Positions 45,009 to 56,938 of a stretch of DNA of 64,000 bases are shown one piece after another. The stretch spans positions 373,076,998 through 373,140,997 of the forward strand of contig NC_081407.1 in the NCBI RefSeq assembly GCF_030272615.1, written 5' to 3'. The translations under genes and the position numbers were made by a program. This DNA is from Cryptomeria japonica (Eukaryota > Streptophyta > Pinopsida > Cupressales > Cupressaceae). The notes beneath the pieces were generated by a model. It had not been told where the DNA came from, searched no databases, and saw only the letters and a list, made by a program, of their open reading frames with translations. Within the stretch, counting starts at the first letter, position 1; each line of letters opens with the position of its first letter.

Positions 45009-46063
45009 ATGGCATTGGCATCAAGTCATACACTTAATCCCTATTGAAAGTAGAGTCCCAGATTTGATGGTACAAATTAAAAAATTGGAAGGAGTGAATG
45101 AATATTCATATGAGATGTCTTGGAGTTGAAGTTTACCTAAGAGAGTAGAAAAAGGGTATACACCTCATGATCCTCATTCTGGAACACCGACACCTTCTAA
45201 TGATGTCAGAGTGAAAGAAGCACTATTGAGTGCCATATTTGATAAGAAGCTATTAAATGTTATAGAGTTGGAAAATGCTAAGCAGATCTGGTTGAAGCTT
45301 GAAACTCTCTATGAAGGCGACCAAGCAATAAAGATTGCAAAACTTGAAGGTTTCCAGGTAAGATATGAAAATTTGAAGATGGAGGAAGATGAAAAGATAA
45401 GTTCTTTCATGGATAGAGTGAATGAGATTGTCATGGGAATCAAATGTTGAGATGGAAATATCAATAAGGATGAGGTTGTGTTAAATATTAGGAGATTTAT
45501 ACCTCTGTCTTATAAGATGAAGGCTACTGCAATTAATGAATTCTAGACAATGTCAAGTACCCCTATTACCAGAGATACATTACTTGGTAAATTGACTACT
45601 TTTGAGCTTAAGGATCTTGGAGATCAGAGTGCTACTAAGACAAAAACTGCATTTAAATAATTTGCCTCCGGTAAGTAGAAGATAGATTGGAAAGAATTAT
45701 ATGCTAAATATTTGAAGACATTGAGAGAGAAGATAGAGAACTTGAAGAGTTGGAAGCCTTAATTGCTAGAAGAATCCCTAAAGGACCGGTTGGAAGTAAG
45801 TTTGAAGGAAAAGTTCCCTTTAAATGTTTTTCATGCAATAAGATTGGTCACTTTTCTTCTAGATGTCCTGAAAGAGCTGCTAGGAATCATGAAATATTCA
45901 TGAGGAATTATAAGCCTAATCCAGAATATCAGAGCAGATCTAAATTTAGAAGGAACAATGATAAATCATGTTACTATGCTAGTGATGATGATTTTGGTAT
46001 TACTGATGATGAGGATGATGAACCTGTAAGTGGATCCGGTAGTGGAAGCTCTGGTAAAGATTA
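45009..46063 (+). pseudogene. copia-3 gag
   Basis: ATG at 45009, about 40 bp after the PBS. The UBN2-type gag includes the frame 45211-45450 (LLNVIELENAKQIWLKLETLYEGD) and the zinc knuckle CFSCNKIGHFSSRC in 45750-46064, followed by an Asp/Ser-rich tail. At least five stops and frameshifts lie between 45035 and 45760. Confidence 0.87.
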
Positions 46064-47336
46064 GGTCTTTATTGCTATCAAGGATGATTCTCTGGAACCT
46101 GTCATTGATACAACTCATACTGAGGAGAAGGATTTAAATGTTAAAATTGAAGAGAAGGATGAATGGGTTATATATAGTGGTTTCTCACATCACATGACTA
46201 GTGACAAGAGGAAATTCCTCTCTGCAAGAATTTGATGGTGGACTAGTCAAATTCGGAGACAACAAAGCATGCAGGATCAAAGGCAAATGAACAATATCCT
46301 TGGATGGTAAGACTAATACTAATAATTTTTATTATGTTGGAGGAGTGGAGCATAATCTTTTGAGTGTAGGTCAGATGGTGGATAGAGGATTTCATTTGCA
46401 ATTTAAAGATGGAAAGTGCAAGATTATCAATAGATCTGGACTGGAAATTGCATCTGGAACTCAGACCAAAGGCAACATATTTCATTTGAACTCCAATGAG
46501 AAGGCTTGCTTGATTGCTCATTTTGATGAAAGCTAGTTATGGCATAAGAGGATGTGTCATGTAAATTTTGATTGCATAGTGAAGATCAGTTCAACATACG
46601 TTGTCAAATATTTGCCCAAGATTATTAAGCGTTACAATCTGGTATGTACAGAATGTCAAATGGGTAAACAAGTTAGAAATTCTTTCAAAAGCATACATGA
46701 TAGATCTAATGAAATTATTAATATTATTCATACTAATCTATGTGGACTGACAAGGACTAAAAGTTTCCAAGGTGATAGATACTTTATGTTTCTTATTGAT
46801 GAATATTCTAGAATGATATGGGTTGAATTTTTGAAAGAAAAATATGAAGCTCTTGAGAAATTCAAAATTTTCAAAGCTATGGTTGAGACAAAAACATGAT
46901 TGAAGATAAAGTTCTTAAGGTTAGATTAAGGCAATGAATTTATATACGGTGAGTTCAACAACTTTTGTGAGAATCATGGAATCGGAAGACAATTTTCTAC
47001 AGCTAGAACCCCACATCAGAATGGAATAGTGGAAAGGAAGAACATAACTATCTTGGATGCTACAAGAACAATGATGATGGAAGCCAAATTAGCTGATATC
47101 TACTAGAGAGAAGCTGCCAATGCTACGGTATACACTCTCAATAGATTGCACATAAAAGGTGATACCGGTAAGACTCCTTATGAATTATGGTTTGGTCATA
47201 CTCCTACTGTCAGATATTTCAGAATTTTTGGAAGTAAATTGTATATTAGAAGAGATGATGCATTAAAGAAATTTGATCCTAGAAGTGATGAAGGAATATT
47301 TTTGTGTTATTCTACTAAGAGCAGGGCATATAAATG
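46064..47336 (+). pseudogene. copia-3 protease and integrase
   Basis: Protease region near 46160-46230 (FSHHMTSDK, with the Trp and Asp-Ser-Gly area damaged), then VEHNLLSVGQMVD and the preintegrase WHKRMCHVNFD. The integrase core has IIHTNLCGLTRTKS, DEYSRMIWVEFLKE, a damaged GNEFIYGEF, and TARTPHQNG. It ends with KSRAYK at 47336, where a LINE-like tail is inserted. Several stops. Confidence 0.87.
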
Positions 47337-47493
47337 GTTTTGATTATAGGAAAAATAGGTTTTGAAGGGACCCTGAAACCCTTTATAAGAGATCCTTAAA
47401 AGATAAGAGCATTAAGAAATAAGAAAAGACATTCTGGAAAAAAACTAGCACAGTTCTGGGCAAAAGCCAGCATAAAAGCCCAACAAAACCAGC
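47337..47493 (-). mobile_element. LINE/SINE-like 3' tail, copy 2, with target-site duplication
   Basis: 157 bp that interrupts the copia-3 codons for RAYKCYNK. The flanks repeat: GCATATAAATG at 47326-47336 and GCATATAGATG at 47497-47507, an 11-bp or longer duplication with one change. This length is typical of non-LTR insertion. The minus strand carries AAAGGGTTTCAGGGTCCC followed by TTCAAAACCT, shared with 11106-11285 and 62240-63205. Confidence 0.72.
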
Positions 47494-49145
47494 AAGGCAT
47501 ATAGATGTTATAAAAAAGATTGAGTAGGATAATGGAAAGCATAAATGTCAAGGTGGATGAGCAAGGTAATAATCAAATCAAATCATATGACTATGGATCA
47601 GAAGATGAATTTGTCAGATTAGAACTAGTAGTGCAAGAATCAGTTTAGAGCATTGATCTAGTTGCTTCGGTAACACCAGAAAACTCCATAGTGACTGTTG
47701 AAGAGCAAAAGGAATCAGAAAGTCAAGATAATCCAAAGCCTCCTAGGTAGGTGAAGTTGAATCATTTTTAATATCAAATCATTGGAGATAAAAGGAAAGG
47801 TGTGATGACAAGAAGAAGGTTAGTTGCTGAAGAGGTATGTTTAATTTTTCAAATTGAACCAGAATCATTTATTCAAGCAAGTGAAGATGAGAATTGGATG
47901 AAAGCAATGGAAGAGGAATTGAATCAGATAGAAAAGAATAAAACATGGGAATTGGTTCCTAGACCTAAAGATAAGAATGTTATTCATGGGTTTTCAGAAA
48001 TAAACTAAATGAGGAAGGTAAGGTTGTAAGAATAATGATAGATTAGTTTGCAAAGGTTACTCATAGGAAGAAAGAGTCGATTATGATGAGACTTATGCTC
48101 TGGTTGCAAGAATTGAAGCGATAAGACTATTTGTTGCCTATGTTGCACACAAGAACTACAAGGTATATCAAATGGATGTCAAATGTGCATTTCTGAATGA
48201 AAATCTTGAAGAAGAAGTCTATATTGAGAAACCTTATGGATTTTATTTACCAAAGGACAAGGACATGGTTTGCAGATTGAAGAAAGCTTTATATGGAATG
48301 AAACAAGCCCCTAGAGCATCGTATGCTAGATTAGATAAATATATTTGAAAAGTCAGTTTTAGAAAAGGTAATGCTGATAGTAACTTATATTATAAGATTG
48401 AGCATGATGACATGTTGATCATTAAAGTCTATGTTGATGATATCATTTTTGGTGCAGAAGAAGGTTTATGCATGAAATTCATTGATGATATGAAGAATGA
48501 ATTTGAAACGTCTATGATTGGAGAGATTAAATTTTTCTTAGGTTTGTAGATTACTCAAATTGATAAAGGTATTTTCATTTGTCAAACTAAGTATGTGAAG
48601 GATTTTCTTAAGAAAATTGGACTTTAAAATTCTAAACCTATTGGTACTCCTATGATAATTGGTTGCAAATTGTCTAAGGAAGATGAATCCCCTAGAGTGA
48701 ACCCATCTAGATACAAATCAATGATTGGTAGATTGTTGTACTTAACTTAGACTAGATCTGATATAATGAATGATTTCTCCATTGCTTCTAGATTTTAGTC
48801 CAATCCTAGAGTAACTCATGATATTGTTGTTAAAAGGATATTTAGATATTTGGCAGGTACAATAGATTATGGGTTATGATATTCTAAGGAGGATGGTTTC
48901 AGATTATATGCCTATACAAACTCTGATTGGGAAGGAGATGTAGATGATAGGAAGAGCACTATAGGGGGTGCATTCTTTATTTGGAAGAAGTTAGTTTCAT
49001 GGCTCAACAAGAAAAAAACATGCACTTCATTATCTATTGTTGAAGCTAAATATGTAGTTGCTGCAACTGATTGTACTTAGATTTTATGAATGAAAAATAT
49101 GTTGAAAGATATAAGGGTAAGTTATGATGAGCCTATTGTTATTCA
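47494..49145 (+). pseudogene. copia-3 RT and first part of RNase H
   Basis: Continues pol after the LINE-like tail. Frame 47802-48008 holds the [28 protein letters not shown] block. Later pieces in shifting frames give VYQMDVKCAFLNE, LYGMKQAPRAS, VYVDDIIFGA (the catalytic YVDD intact) and the RNase H segments TNSDWEGD and LSIVEAKYVVAATDC. It is cut at 49145 by copia-5 in the middle of the RNase H motif (..PIVIH, then CDNT at 56407). Confidence 0.86.
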
Positions 49146-50502
49146 TGATGGCATTGCATGAAGATTGGAAGTGTTGTCATTGATGTCAATTGTAATCGGT
49201 AATGAAGAAATAAAGCGACCGGTAATTAAGTAGTAAAGCAATTGGTATTGAAGCAGTGAAGTTCAACTGGTAACCCTAACCAGTTGGGAAGCCAAACCCT
49301 AATTGATAGAGCTTGGAGATCGGTTGTGATGGTTTATGATAAAATAATGATCGGTGATCAAGATGCCACGTATGCATATTGCACGTGATGAGTTTCAAAA
49401 TGGTTTTGGAACTTAAATATACCATTTATCTTGGGAATGATCAAATGCATGGTATGGAGTGACAAACGTGTGATGTGTTACAAGATTCAAAGTGTGATGA
49501 TCCAAGAGTAGTTGTAGATGCCTAGAAGAATGTAAAGTTGATTGCATGTAATCTAACAGTCAAGATTGAACCGATGCGTTTGTAATCTCTATGAGAATTT
49601 TAGGGTTTGTGTTGTGTTATCGACCTAATGTATTTTTTTTTAAGGTTGATGGATTGATTGAGTGTCTAGGTTGGAAAATTTGATTAAGTGTGGAAGTGAT
49701 TATTGTTGAACTAGGAGGTGTGTCTACAAAATGATGTGAATGCAGATAGGAGCAGAAAATGATTTGATTCAACAAGGAAGTGTTATTTCTAGATTGGTCA
49801 AGAACCTGTTGTTCTCTAACCATTACAATAGTAAAATCCCTTAACCGGGTAAGCTTTAATAGGCTTGTTGTTGAAATCCTCTAATCAGGTGATCTATTAT
49901 CTTGGATTTGAAATCCTTCACTAGGGTTGCCTTTAACAAATTATTTGTAGTCAATCTGTTAATGGATTGGTCCTTAACTAGATTTGTTCCTAACAAAACA
50001 TTATTGTATAAGCTTCTAACCGGGCTTGGCTCCTAACCGGGAAAACTTTAGAAGAGTTCAAAATACTTTTGGGTATTCATCCCCACCGTGGTTTTTCCCA
50101 TTTGGGTTTCCACATGAAAAATCATTGTGTCAAGTGGTGAATGATTTTGTGGATGTGTTTTTGGTATGGTTGATATGAATGAATGATAAATGTGCATAGA
50201 TATATTTAAATTATTGGAAATGATCTGAAATATGTTATTACTGGTATTAGTGAATTCGTTTAAGGTTTTGGTCAAATGGTATTAAAATTTCAGATTTGTT
50301 TCATTATATCACTAATTATTTAGGTCAACTAGTAAGGTTTATCAGAGTAGCTACAGATTTGTTAAAATGTCTAAACTAGTAAACTTTGTGAGTTGATTCT
50401 AAGTTGAAAATAAGTTTGGTGAAAATTTAGTCTATTTTCTAACTACTGATTCACCCCCCTCTCAGTAGTTGACTAGATCTTTATAGTTTCATCATATTAT
50501 CA
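49146..50502 (+). repeat. copia-5 5' LTR
   Basis: 1357 bp, starts TGATGGCATTGC (TGTTGG in the 3' copy) and ends TATTATCA. Confidence 0.9.
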
Positions 50503-50515
50503 ATTGGTGTTAGAG
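50503..50515 (+). other. copia-5 primer-binding site
   Basis: ATTGGTGTTAGAGC follows the LTR; it is the initiator tRNA-Met site with two C-to-T or A-to-G type changes. Confidence 0.75.
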
Positions 50516-50572
50516 CATTTTCGGTCCTCTTGAGTATAATCCTAATAGCTTGAGGAAAATATCTAGGAGAAA

Positions 50573-51585
50573 ATGCTGAAGAGAGAAGGTCCAAAGTTCA
50601 ATAGAGATAACTACAACATCTGGAGTGATAGGATGAAGATTTAGATCAAGAGATTAGGAAGTCAGTATTGGGATCATGTTGTTAATAAGTATAACTTGCC
50701 TAGTGGAATTATGACAGATGATCAGAAGAAGGAGCAAAAGGAGAACAACCAAGCATTGGAAGCCATCATCAGTACCCTGTCAGATTCAGAATATGTTGAT
50801 GTTCATGGATTGGAGACTGCACATGAAGTTTGACAGAAACTAGAAGAAATCTATTGCGGTGATGAGCATGTAAAGATAGCCAAGGAAGAGGGTCTCAGAG
50901 GAAAATTTGATTATATGAGAATGGCTGAAGGTGAAAACATTCAATAGTATGGTCAGAGAATCAAGGAGATAGTTGGAGAAATCAAAAGTGTTGGAGGTAT
51001 AGTGGAGGATGCCACTGTGGTTAGCAAGGTATTGAGAACCCTTCTACTTGTCTACACTATCAGACTTGCAATCATTCAAGAACTCAAATCTATTGACAAG
51101 ACAAAGGTAACTCTTGACTCTATCATTGGTAAATTGTTTTCCTTTGAATTAAATAGTTTTGATGGAAGTGTTCAGAGGTCAGAATCAACATTTAAAGCCT
51201 CCATCTCAACCCCACGAGTGAGGAAAAGTAGAGAAGTAAGTTACAATCATGAATATAGATCCAGGAAAGAGGTAGATGATAAAAATAGCTTGATGGAACT
51301 TGAAGCATTGTTGGTCAAGTGGTTACCTAGAGGTACCGGTATGTATAGAGGTAAATTACCCCTTAAATGTTTTGCATGTAGCTGGATAAGACATATTGTT
51401 GCTAAATGTCCCAATGGAGATAATGAGAAAAAATGAGAGAAATATAGGAAGTTTAAAGGAAAAGGAAAAATAAATTGTCTCATTGCAGTGGATGAAGGTA
51501 TTACAGATGAAGAATCTGAGAAAATACAAATGAGAACATTGTATTTGTTGCTATCAAAGAAGACATGTCAGATCAGAAGGCATTG
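50573..51585 (+). pseudogene. copia-5 gag
   Basis: ATG at 50573-50575. The UBN2-type gag reads for about 290 codons in one frame with three or four stops, each explained by a single transition (for example TGG to TGA at the HEV-QKLEE site). Frame 51002-51436 ends in the zinc knuckle CFACSWIRHIVAKC. The order and wording parallel copia-2 gag. Confidence 0.88.
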
Positions 51586-52800
51586 GTCTCTCACTTGGAT
51601 AATTTAGATGTCTAGATTATTGACAGTGGTTGTTGACAACACATGACTGGTGACCGTAGCAAGTTTCTAACATTGGACAAATTTGATGGAGGTGTTGTCA
51701 AATTTGGGAACAACTCTCCCTGCATGGTGAAAGCCAAAGGATCCATTTCCCTGAATGGTAAGAGTAGTGTAGATGATATCTACTAGGTTGAAGGTTTGAA
51801 ACACAATCTTTTGAGTGTTTCTCAACTCAATGACAAAGGTTACCTGTTATAATTCAAGAATGGAGTTTGCAAGATCTTTGGAAGCAAAGGTGAACTGGTT
51901 GCAACTGGAAAACAAACCAAAGGTAACCTATTTCACTTAAACTCTAAAATCAACAATTGTTTGATTGCAAAAGTAGAAGATAGTTGACTTGGGCATTAGA
52001 GGTTTTTCCATGTGAATTTTGATAACATTATAAGAGTCAACAAGTCAAAATCAGTAAGAGGATTTCTGTAGTTGGATAAACCGGTGAATGCTTTATGCAA
52101 GGAATTTCAGTTAGGGAAAATGACATCCTCAACCTTCAAGAGAAAATCTTTCTCAGCTAAACATTTGCTAGATTTGGTTCATACTGACCTATGTGGACCA
52201 ATGAAGACAAGGAGTATTCAAGGAGATCGGCACTTCATGATATTTACTGATGACTACTCAAGGATGATGTGGGTCACATTCTTGGAAGATAAGATAGAAG
52301 CATTAAACAAATTTAAAGCATTCAGAGGCTTGGTTGAGAATGAAAGTAGAAGAAAGCTAAAATGTTTAAGAATTGATCAAGGTGGTGAGTTTACTTCGGA
52401 GGAATTCACTAGATACTGTGAAAATAATGGGATCAAGAGGCAACTATCTGCACCAAGGACACCACAAGATAATGGTATTGCAGAAAGGAACAACTGGTTA
52501 GTGGTTGAAGCTTCTATGACTATGTTAATCCAAGGAGGTGCAGCTAAGACATTTTGGAAAGAAGCTGTCAGCACAACTATTTATACAATGAATCGGATAT
52601 TGGTTAAAAGACCTAAGGACAGAACACCCTATGAATACTGGTATGGTAGATCACCAAATGTCAGTTACTTCAAATATTTTGGTAGAAGATGTTTTATTAA
52701 AAGAAGTGATTATATTGGTAAGTTTGATGCCAAAAGTGATGAAGGCATATTTCTTGGTTACTCCACCAAGAGAAAAGCTTACAAGTGCTACAACAACTAG
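51586..52800 (+). pseudogene. copia-5 protease and integrase
   Basis: Protease IIDSGC-QHMTGD near 51613-51655 with the D-S-G intact but stops on both sides; VEGLKHNLLSVSQLND; decayed preintegrase (LGH-RFFHVNFD). The integrase frame 52072-52800 (242 codons) is intact for LVHTDLCGPM, DDYSRMMWVTFLED, IDQGGEFTSEEF and APRTPQDNGIAERNN, followed by the C-terminal KRKAYKCYN block. It ends at TAG 52798-52800. Confidence 0.9.
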
Positions 52801-54689
52801 ACTAAGAAGATCATTGAAAGTGTCAATGTCTGAGTAGATGAATTTCCTAAAAAATCTAAAGAAACAAGCAAGAAGGAGTAAGAAGAAGAACCAAAAACAT
52901 TGTTTTTGGAACTGGAACTGGTAAAACCAAAAGTTGGAGAATTGAAAATGGAAGCCCCAGTTCAACCGGAACATGAAGGTCCAGCAGAAGATGAAGATAG
53001 TGAAGAAGAAGAAGAACTTGAAAACCAAGATCAAGATATTCCAATGTATGTCATACTCAATCATAGTCTCAATCAAGTTATTGGAGACAAGAATTCAGGT
53101 GTGTTAACTAAAAGAAAGCTAAGAGAAAAATCTTGTATGATCTCCGCCATTGAGCCTAGAACTGCAAAAGAATCCTTTGCAGATGAAGACTGGATCAAGG
53201 CAACGGAAGAAGAACTTGATCAAATAGAGAATAATAATACATGGTCATTAGTACCTGGACTGGAAAACAAGAATTTAATAGGCACAAAGTGGGTATTCAG
53301 AAACAAATTGAATGAAGATGGAGTAATGGTGAGGAATAAAGACAGACTGGTATGGAAAGGATATGCACAAGAGGAAGGTGAAGATTATGGTGATACATTT
53401 GCACCAGTAGCAAGATTGGAAGGAATAAGGACTCTACTTGCATTTGCTGCATATAGAGGATTTAAGGTATATCAGATGGATGCTAAATCAGCATTCTTAA
53501 ATGGAATATTGGAAGCAGAAGTCTACATAGAACAACCAAATGGTTATGCATTAACTAAAGAAAAGGATATGGTGTGAAAGCTACATAAGGCACTATATGG
53601 ATTGAAACAATCACCAAGAGCATGGTATGAAAGATTGCACTCTCACTTAGTAAAGATAGGTTTTCAAAGGACCAGTTTAGATATTAACATATATGTCAAG
53701 GCAGAAGGAGATAAAATACTAGTAAGTGAGGTATTTGTTGATGATATCATTTTTGGAGGTAATGATGATATGTGTCATGATTTTGCTAATAAAATGAAGA
53801 ATGAATTTGTGATGTCACTGGTAGGTGAGATAAAAAATTTCATAGGTTTAAAAATCCAACAGATGAAGGAAGGGATTTTTATCAAACAATCCAAGTATGT
53901 GAAAGAAGTATTGAGAAATTTTGGAATGGAAGATTGTAAACCAGTTGGAACACCAATGGTTACAGGCTATAAATTGTCAAAGGAAGATGATTCTGCACCA
54001 ATTGATGAAAAAGAATATAGATCCATGATAGGTAAGCTACATTATGTTGTCCACATTAGACCAAACATTGCTCATGCAATAGGATTGGTTGCCATATTTC
54101 AGAAAAATCCAAAGGAGTCACACATGATTGCAACCAAAAGAATTTTCAGATACTTGAAAGGCACAATAGATTATGGATTATGGTATCCATATGCAGGAGA
54201 CTTTGAATTAAAATTCTATACCAATACAGATTAGGCAAGCAATGTTGATGACAGGAAAAGTACAACTAAAGGAGTATTTTTTCCTTGAGGCAAATTAGTG
54301 CCTTGGAGCAGCAAGAAACAAAGTTGTATCTCTCAATCAACAACAAAAGCTGAGTATGTTGCAGCTGACATGAATTGTACCCAAACAATCTGGAAGAAAC
54401 ACATATTGGAAGGTTTCAAGCTAAAGATATTTGAACTGGTAAGAATTTTTTGTGATAACACAAGTGCTATAAATATTTCTAACAACCCAGTGTTGCATGC
54501 TAGGACAACATATGTATAGAGCTGAAGTATCATTTCCTGAAAGAGAAAGTTCAAAGCAAAGATGTATCAATGGAGCATGTTTCCACTAAAGAGCAAATAG
54601 CATATATTTTCACTAAACCTCTACCTAAGGATACATTTGAATATCTTAGAGGTAAGTTAGGTGTTGTACCCCTACATGTAGTCAACTAA
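52801..54689 (+). pseudogene. copia-5 RT and RNase H
   Basis: Acidic linker (52900-53040), then RT: WIKATEEELDQIENNNTW, VYQMDAKSAFLNG, a stop at 53575-53577, LKQSPRAWYERLHS and the catalytic FVDDIIFGG in frame 53602-54234. RNase H begins after a TAG at 54232-54234 (TGG expected in TDWAS) and continues to CDNTSAINISNN; a frameshift follows. The original end is TAA at 54687-54689. Confidence 0.9.
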
Positions 54690-55063
54690 GAAGATGCAAA
54701 AGACATCAATCCGAGATCCTATTGAAAATCTTGAAGAAGGATTGGTGAAGAATGTAGCTACTCCATAGGGGGAGAAGCTAATTGCAAAATGATGAAGCAT
54801 AGATAAGAAACATAATGGTTTACTTCACTTTGGAATTGGTGTCAAAGGGGGAGAAAAGTATATTATTGATAGCCTTATATGTTAAAGAGAGAAGACAGAT
54901 TGCAGACCAGTTACCAGCTGAAGATATCAAGATACAGTTGAAGGAGAGTATATGTTGAAAAATGTAAACCAAGATTCCTATGCCTCTGTATATGCTTTAC
55001 CCTCAATCATGACAATCAATTGGTATTGATATTTGTATTGCCATCAATGCCAAAGGGGGAGAA
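54690..55063 (+). other. copia-5 3' noncoding region and polypurine tract
   Basis: G-rich tracts at 54767, 54848 and 55052. The last (CCAAAGGGGGAGAA) is the PPT next to the 3' LTR. CAATGCCAA before it and TTGGCATTG at the LTR start are inverted repeats, placing the PPT in a potential loop. Confidence 0.75.
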
Positions 55064-56401
55064 TGTTGGCATTGCATGAAGATTGGAAGTGTTGTCATTG
55101 ATGTCAATTGCAACTGGTAATGAAGTAGTAAAGAAACCAGTATTGAAGGAGTGAAATTCAACCGGTAACCCTAACCAGTTGAGAAGTTTAACCCTAACAG
55201 ATAGAGATTAGAGATCGGTTGTGATGGTTTATGATCAGATGATGATCAGTGATGAAGATGCCACATATGCATGTTGTACGTGATGAGTTTCAAAATGGTT
55301 TTGGAGCATAAAGATAACCATTTATCTTGGGAATGATCAAATGCATAGTATGGAGTGACAAACACATGATGTGTTATAATATTCAAAGTGCGATGATCCT
55401 GGAGTGGTTATCGATGCCTAGAAGAATGTAAAGTTGATTGCATGTAATCTAATGGTCAAGGTTGAACCGATGTGTTTGTAATCTCTATGAGAATTTTAGG
55501 GTTTGTGTTGTGTTACCGACCTAATGTATTTTTTTTAAGGTCGATGGATTGATTGAATGTATAGGTTGAAAAATTTGATTAAGTGTGGAAGTGATTGTTG
55601 CCGAACCAGGAGGTGTGTCTATAGAATGATGTGAATGCAGATAGGAGCGGTAAAGGATCTGATTCAACAAGCAAGTGTTATTTCAAGATCAGTCAAGAAC
55701 CTGTTGTTCTCTAACCATTACAGCAGTAAAATCCCTTAACCGGGTAAGCTTTAACAAGCTTCTTGTTGAAATCCTCTAACCAGGTGATCTATTATCTTGG
55801 ATTTGAAATCCTCTACTAGGGTTGCCTTTAACAAAGTATTTGTAGACAATTTGTTAACTGATTGGTCCTTAACTGGATCTGTTCCTAACAAAACATTATT
55901 GTATAAGCTTCTAACCGGGCTTGGCTCCTAATAGGGCAAACTTTAGAAGATTTCAAAATACTTGTGGGTATTTATCGCCTCCATGGTTTTTCCCATTTGG
56001 GTTTCCACGTGAAAAATCATTGTGTCAAGTGGTGAATGATTTTGTGGATGTGTTTTTGGTATGGTTGATATGAATGACTGGTAAATATGCATAGGTAAAT
56101 TTAAATGACTGGAAATGATCTAAAATATATTATTAATGGTATTAGTGAAGTGGTTTAAGGTTTTGGTCAAATGGTATTTAAGTTTCAAATCTCTTGCATT
56201 ATATCATTGATGTTTTAGGTCAACTGGTAAGGTTTATTAGAGCAGCTGCAGATTTGTTAAAATTTCTAAACTGGTAAACTTTGTGAGTTTATTCTAAGTT
56301 GTGAATAAGTTTGGTAAAAATTTAGTCTATTTTCTAACTACTGATTCACCACCCCCCCTCTTAGTAGTTGATCGGATCTTTATAGTTTCATCATATTATC
56401 A
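55064..56401 (+). repeat. copia-5 3' LTR
   Basis: 1338 bp, TGTTGGCATTGC to TATTATCA, followed by the attca duplication. Confidence 0.92.
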
Positions 56402-56644
56402 ATTCAGTGTGATAATACTGTTTCTATTGATATGTCAAAGAATCCGGCATTTCAGTCCAAGTCAAAACACATATCTATAAAGTATAACTTCTTGAAGGAA
56501 AAGGTTGAAGCAAAGGAAGTTAGATTGGTTTATATGACTACTAAGGAACATATTGCATATATTCTAAAAAAACCATTTCCTAAAGATACTTTTGAATATC
56601 TTAGAGATCAGTTGGGGGTCACCACCCCTTTGACAAAGACTTAG
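56402..56644 (+). pseudogene. copia-3 RNase H, C-terminal part
   Basis: The frame resumes at CDNTVSIDMSKN and continues through SKHISIKYNFLKEKVEAKE and the final KPFPKDTFEYLRDQLGV, ending with TAG at 56642-56644. This completes the pol interrupted at 49145. Confidence 0.88.
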
Positions 56645-56938
56645 AGATATAGGGATGCATCATTATGGTGAGCTTATAACACTTATGTTTTGACCCAGGT
56701 TGATGGGATGATGCTACTGCTTAGGGGGAGTAGTCAGCTGTTTGGTTCATTATTTTGGTTTAGCATCAATTGTTTGTCATTGGTGTCAAAGGGGGAGATG
56801 GTGTTCATGTGGAAAACATATAATCTTAGGGGGAGAGTTATTTCATATCGGTTTTGATTATTGGGGAGATTGTTGGCATTCCTTGGCACTTGGATGTTTT
56901 TCACATTCAGTGTTGCCCTCAATGTCAAAGGGGGAGAT
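56645..56938 (+). other. copia-3 3' noncoding region with four polypurine tracts
   Basis: Tracts with GGGGGAG occur near 56724, 56790, 56829 and 56929; the last precedes the LTR. The short frame 56742-56972 crosses these and is not a gene. Confidence 0.75.

Larger units (their letters stand above)
49146..56401 (+). mobile_element. copia-5: Ty1/copia retrotransposon nested in copia-3 RNase H
   Basis: 7256 bp; LTRs 49146-50502 and 55064-56401; perfect TSD attca (49141-49145 and 56402-56406). The LTRs differ by roughly a tenth of their sites in the parts I compared, plus a 20-30 bp indel. Its gag and integrase are closest in wording to copia-2. Confidence 0.93.
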
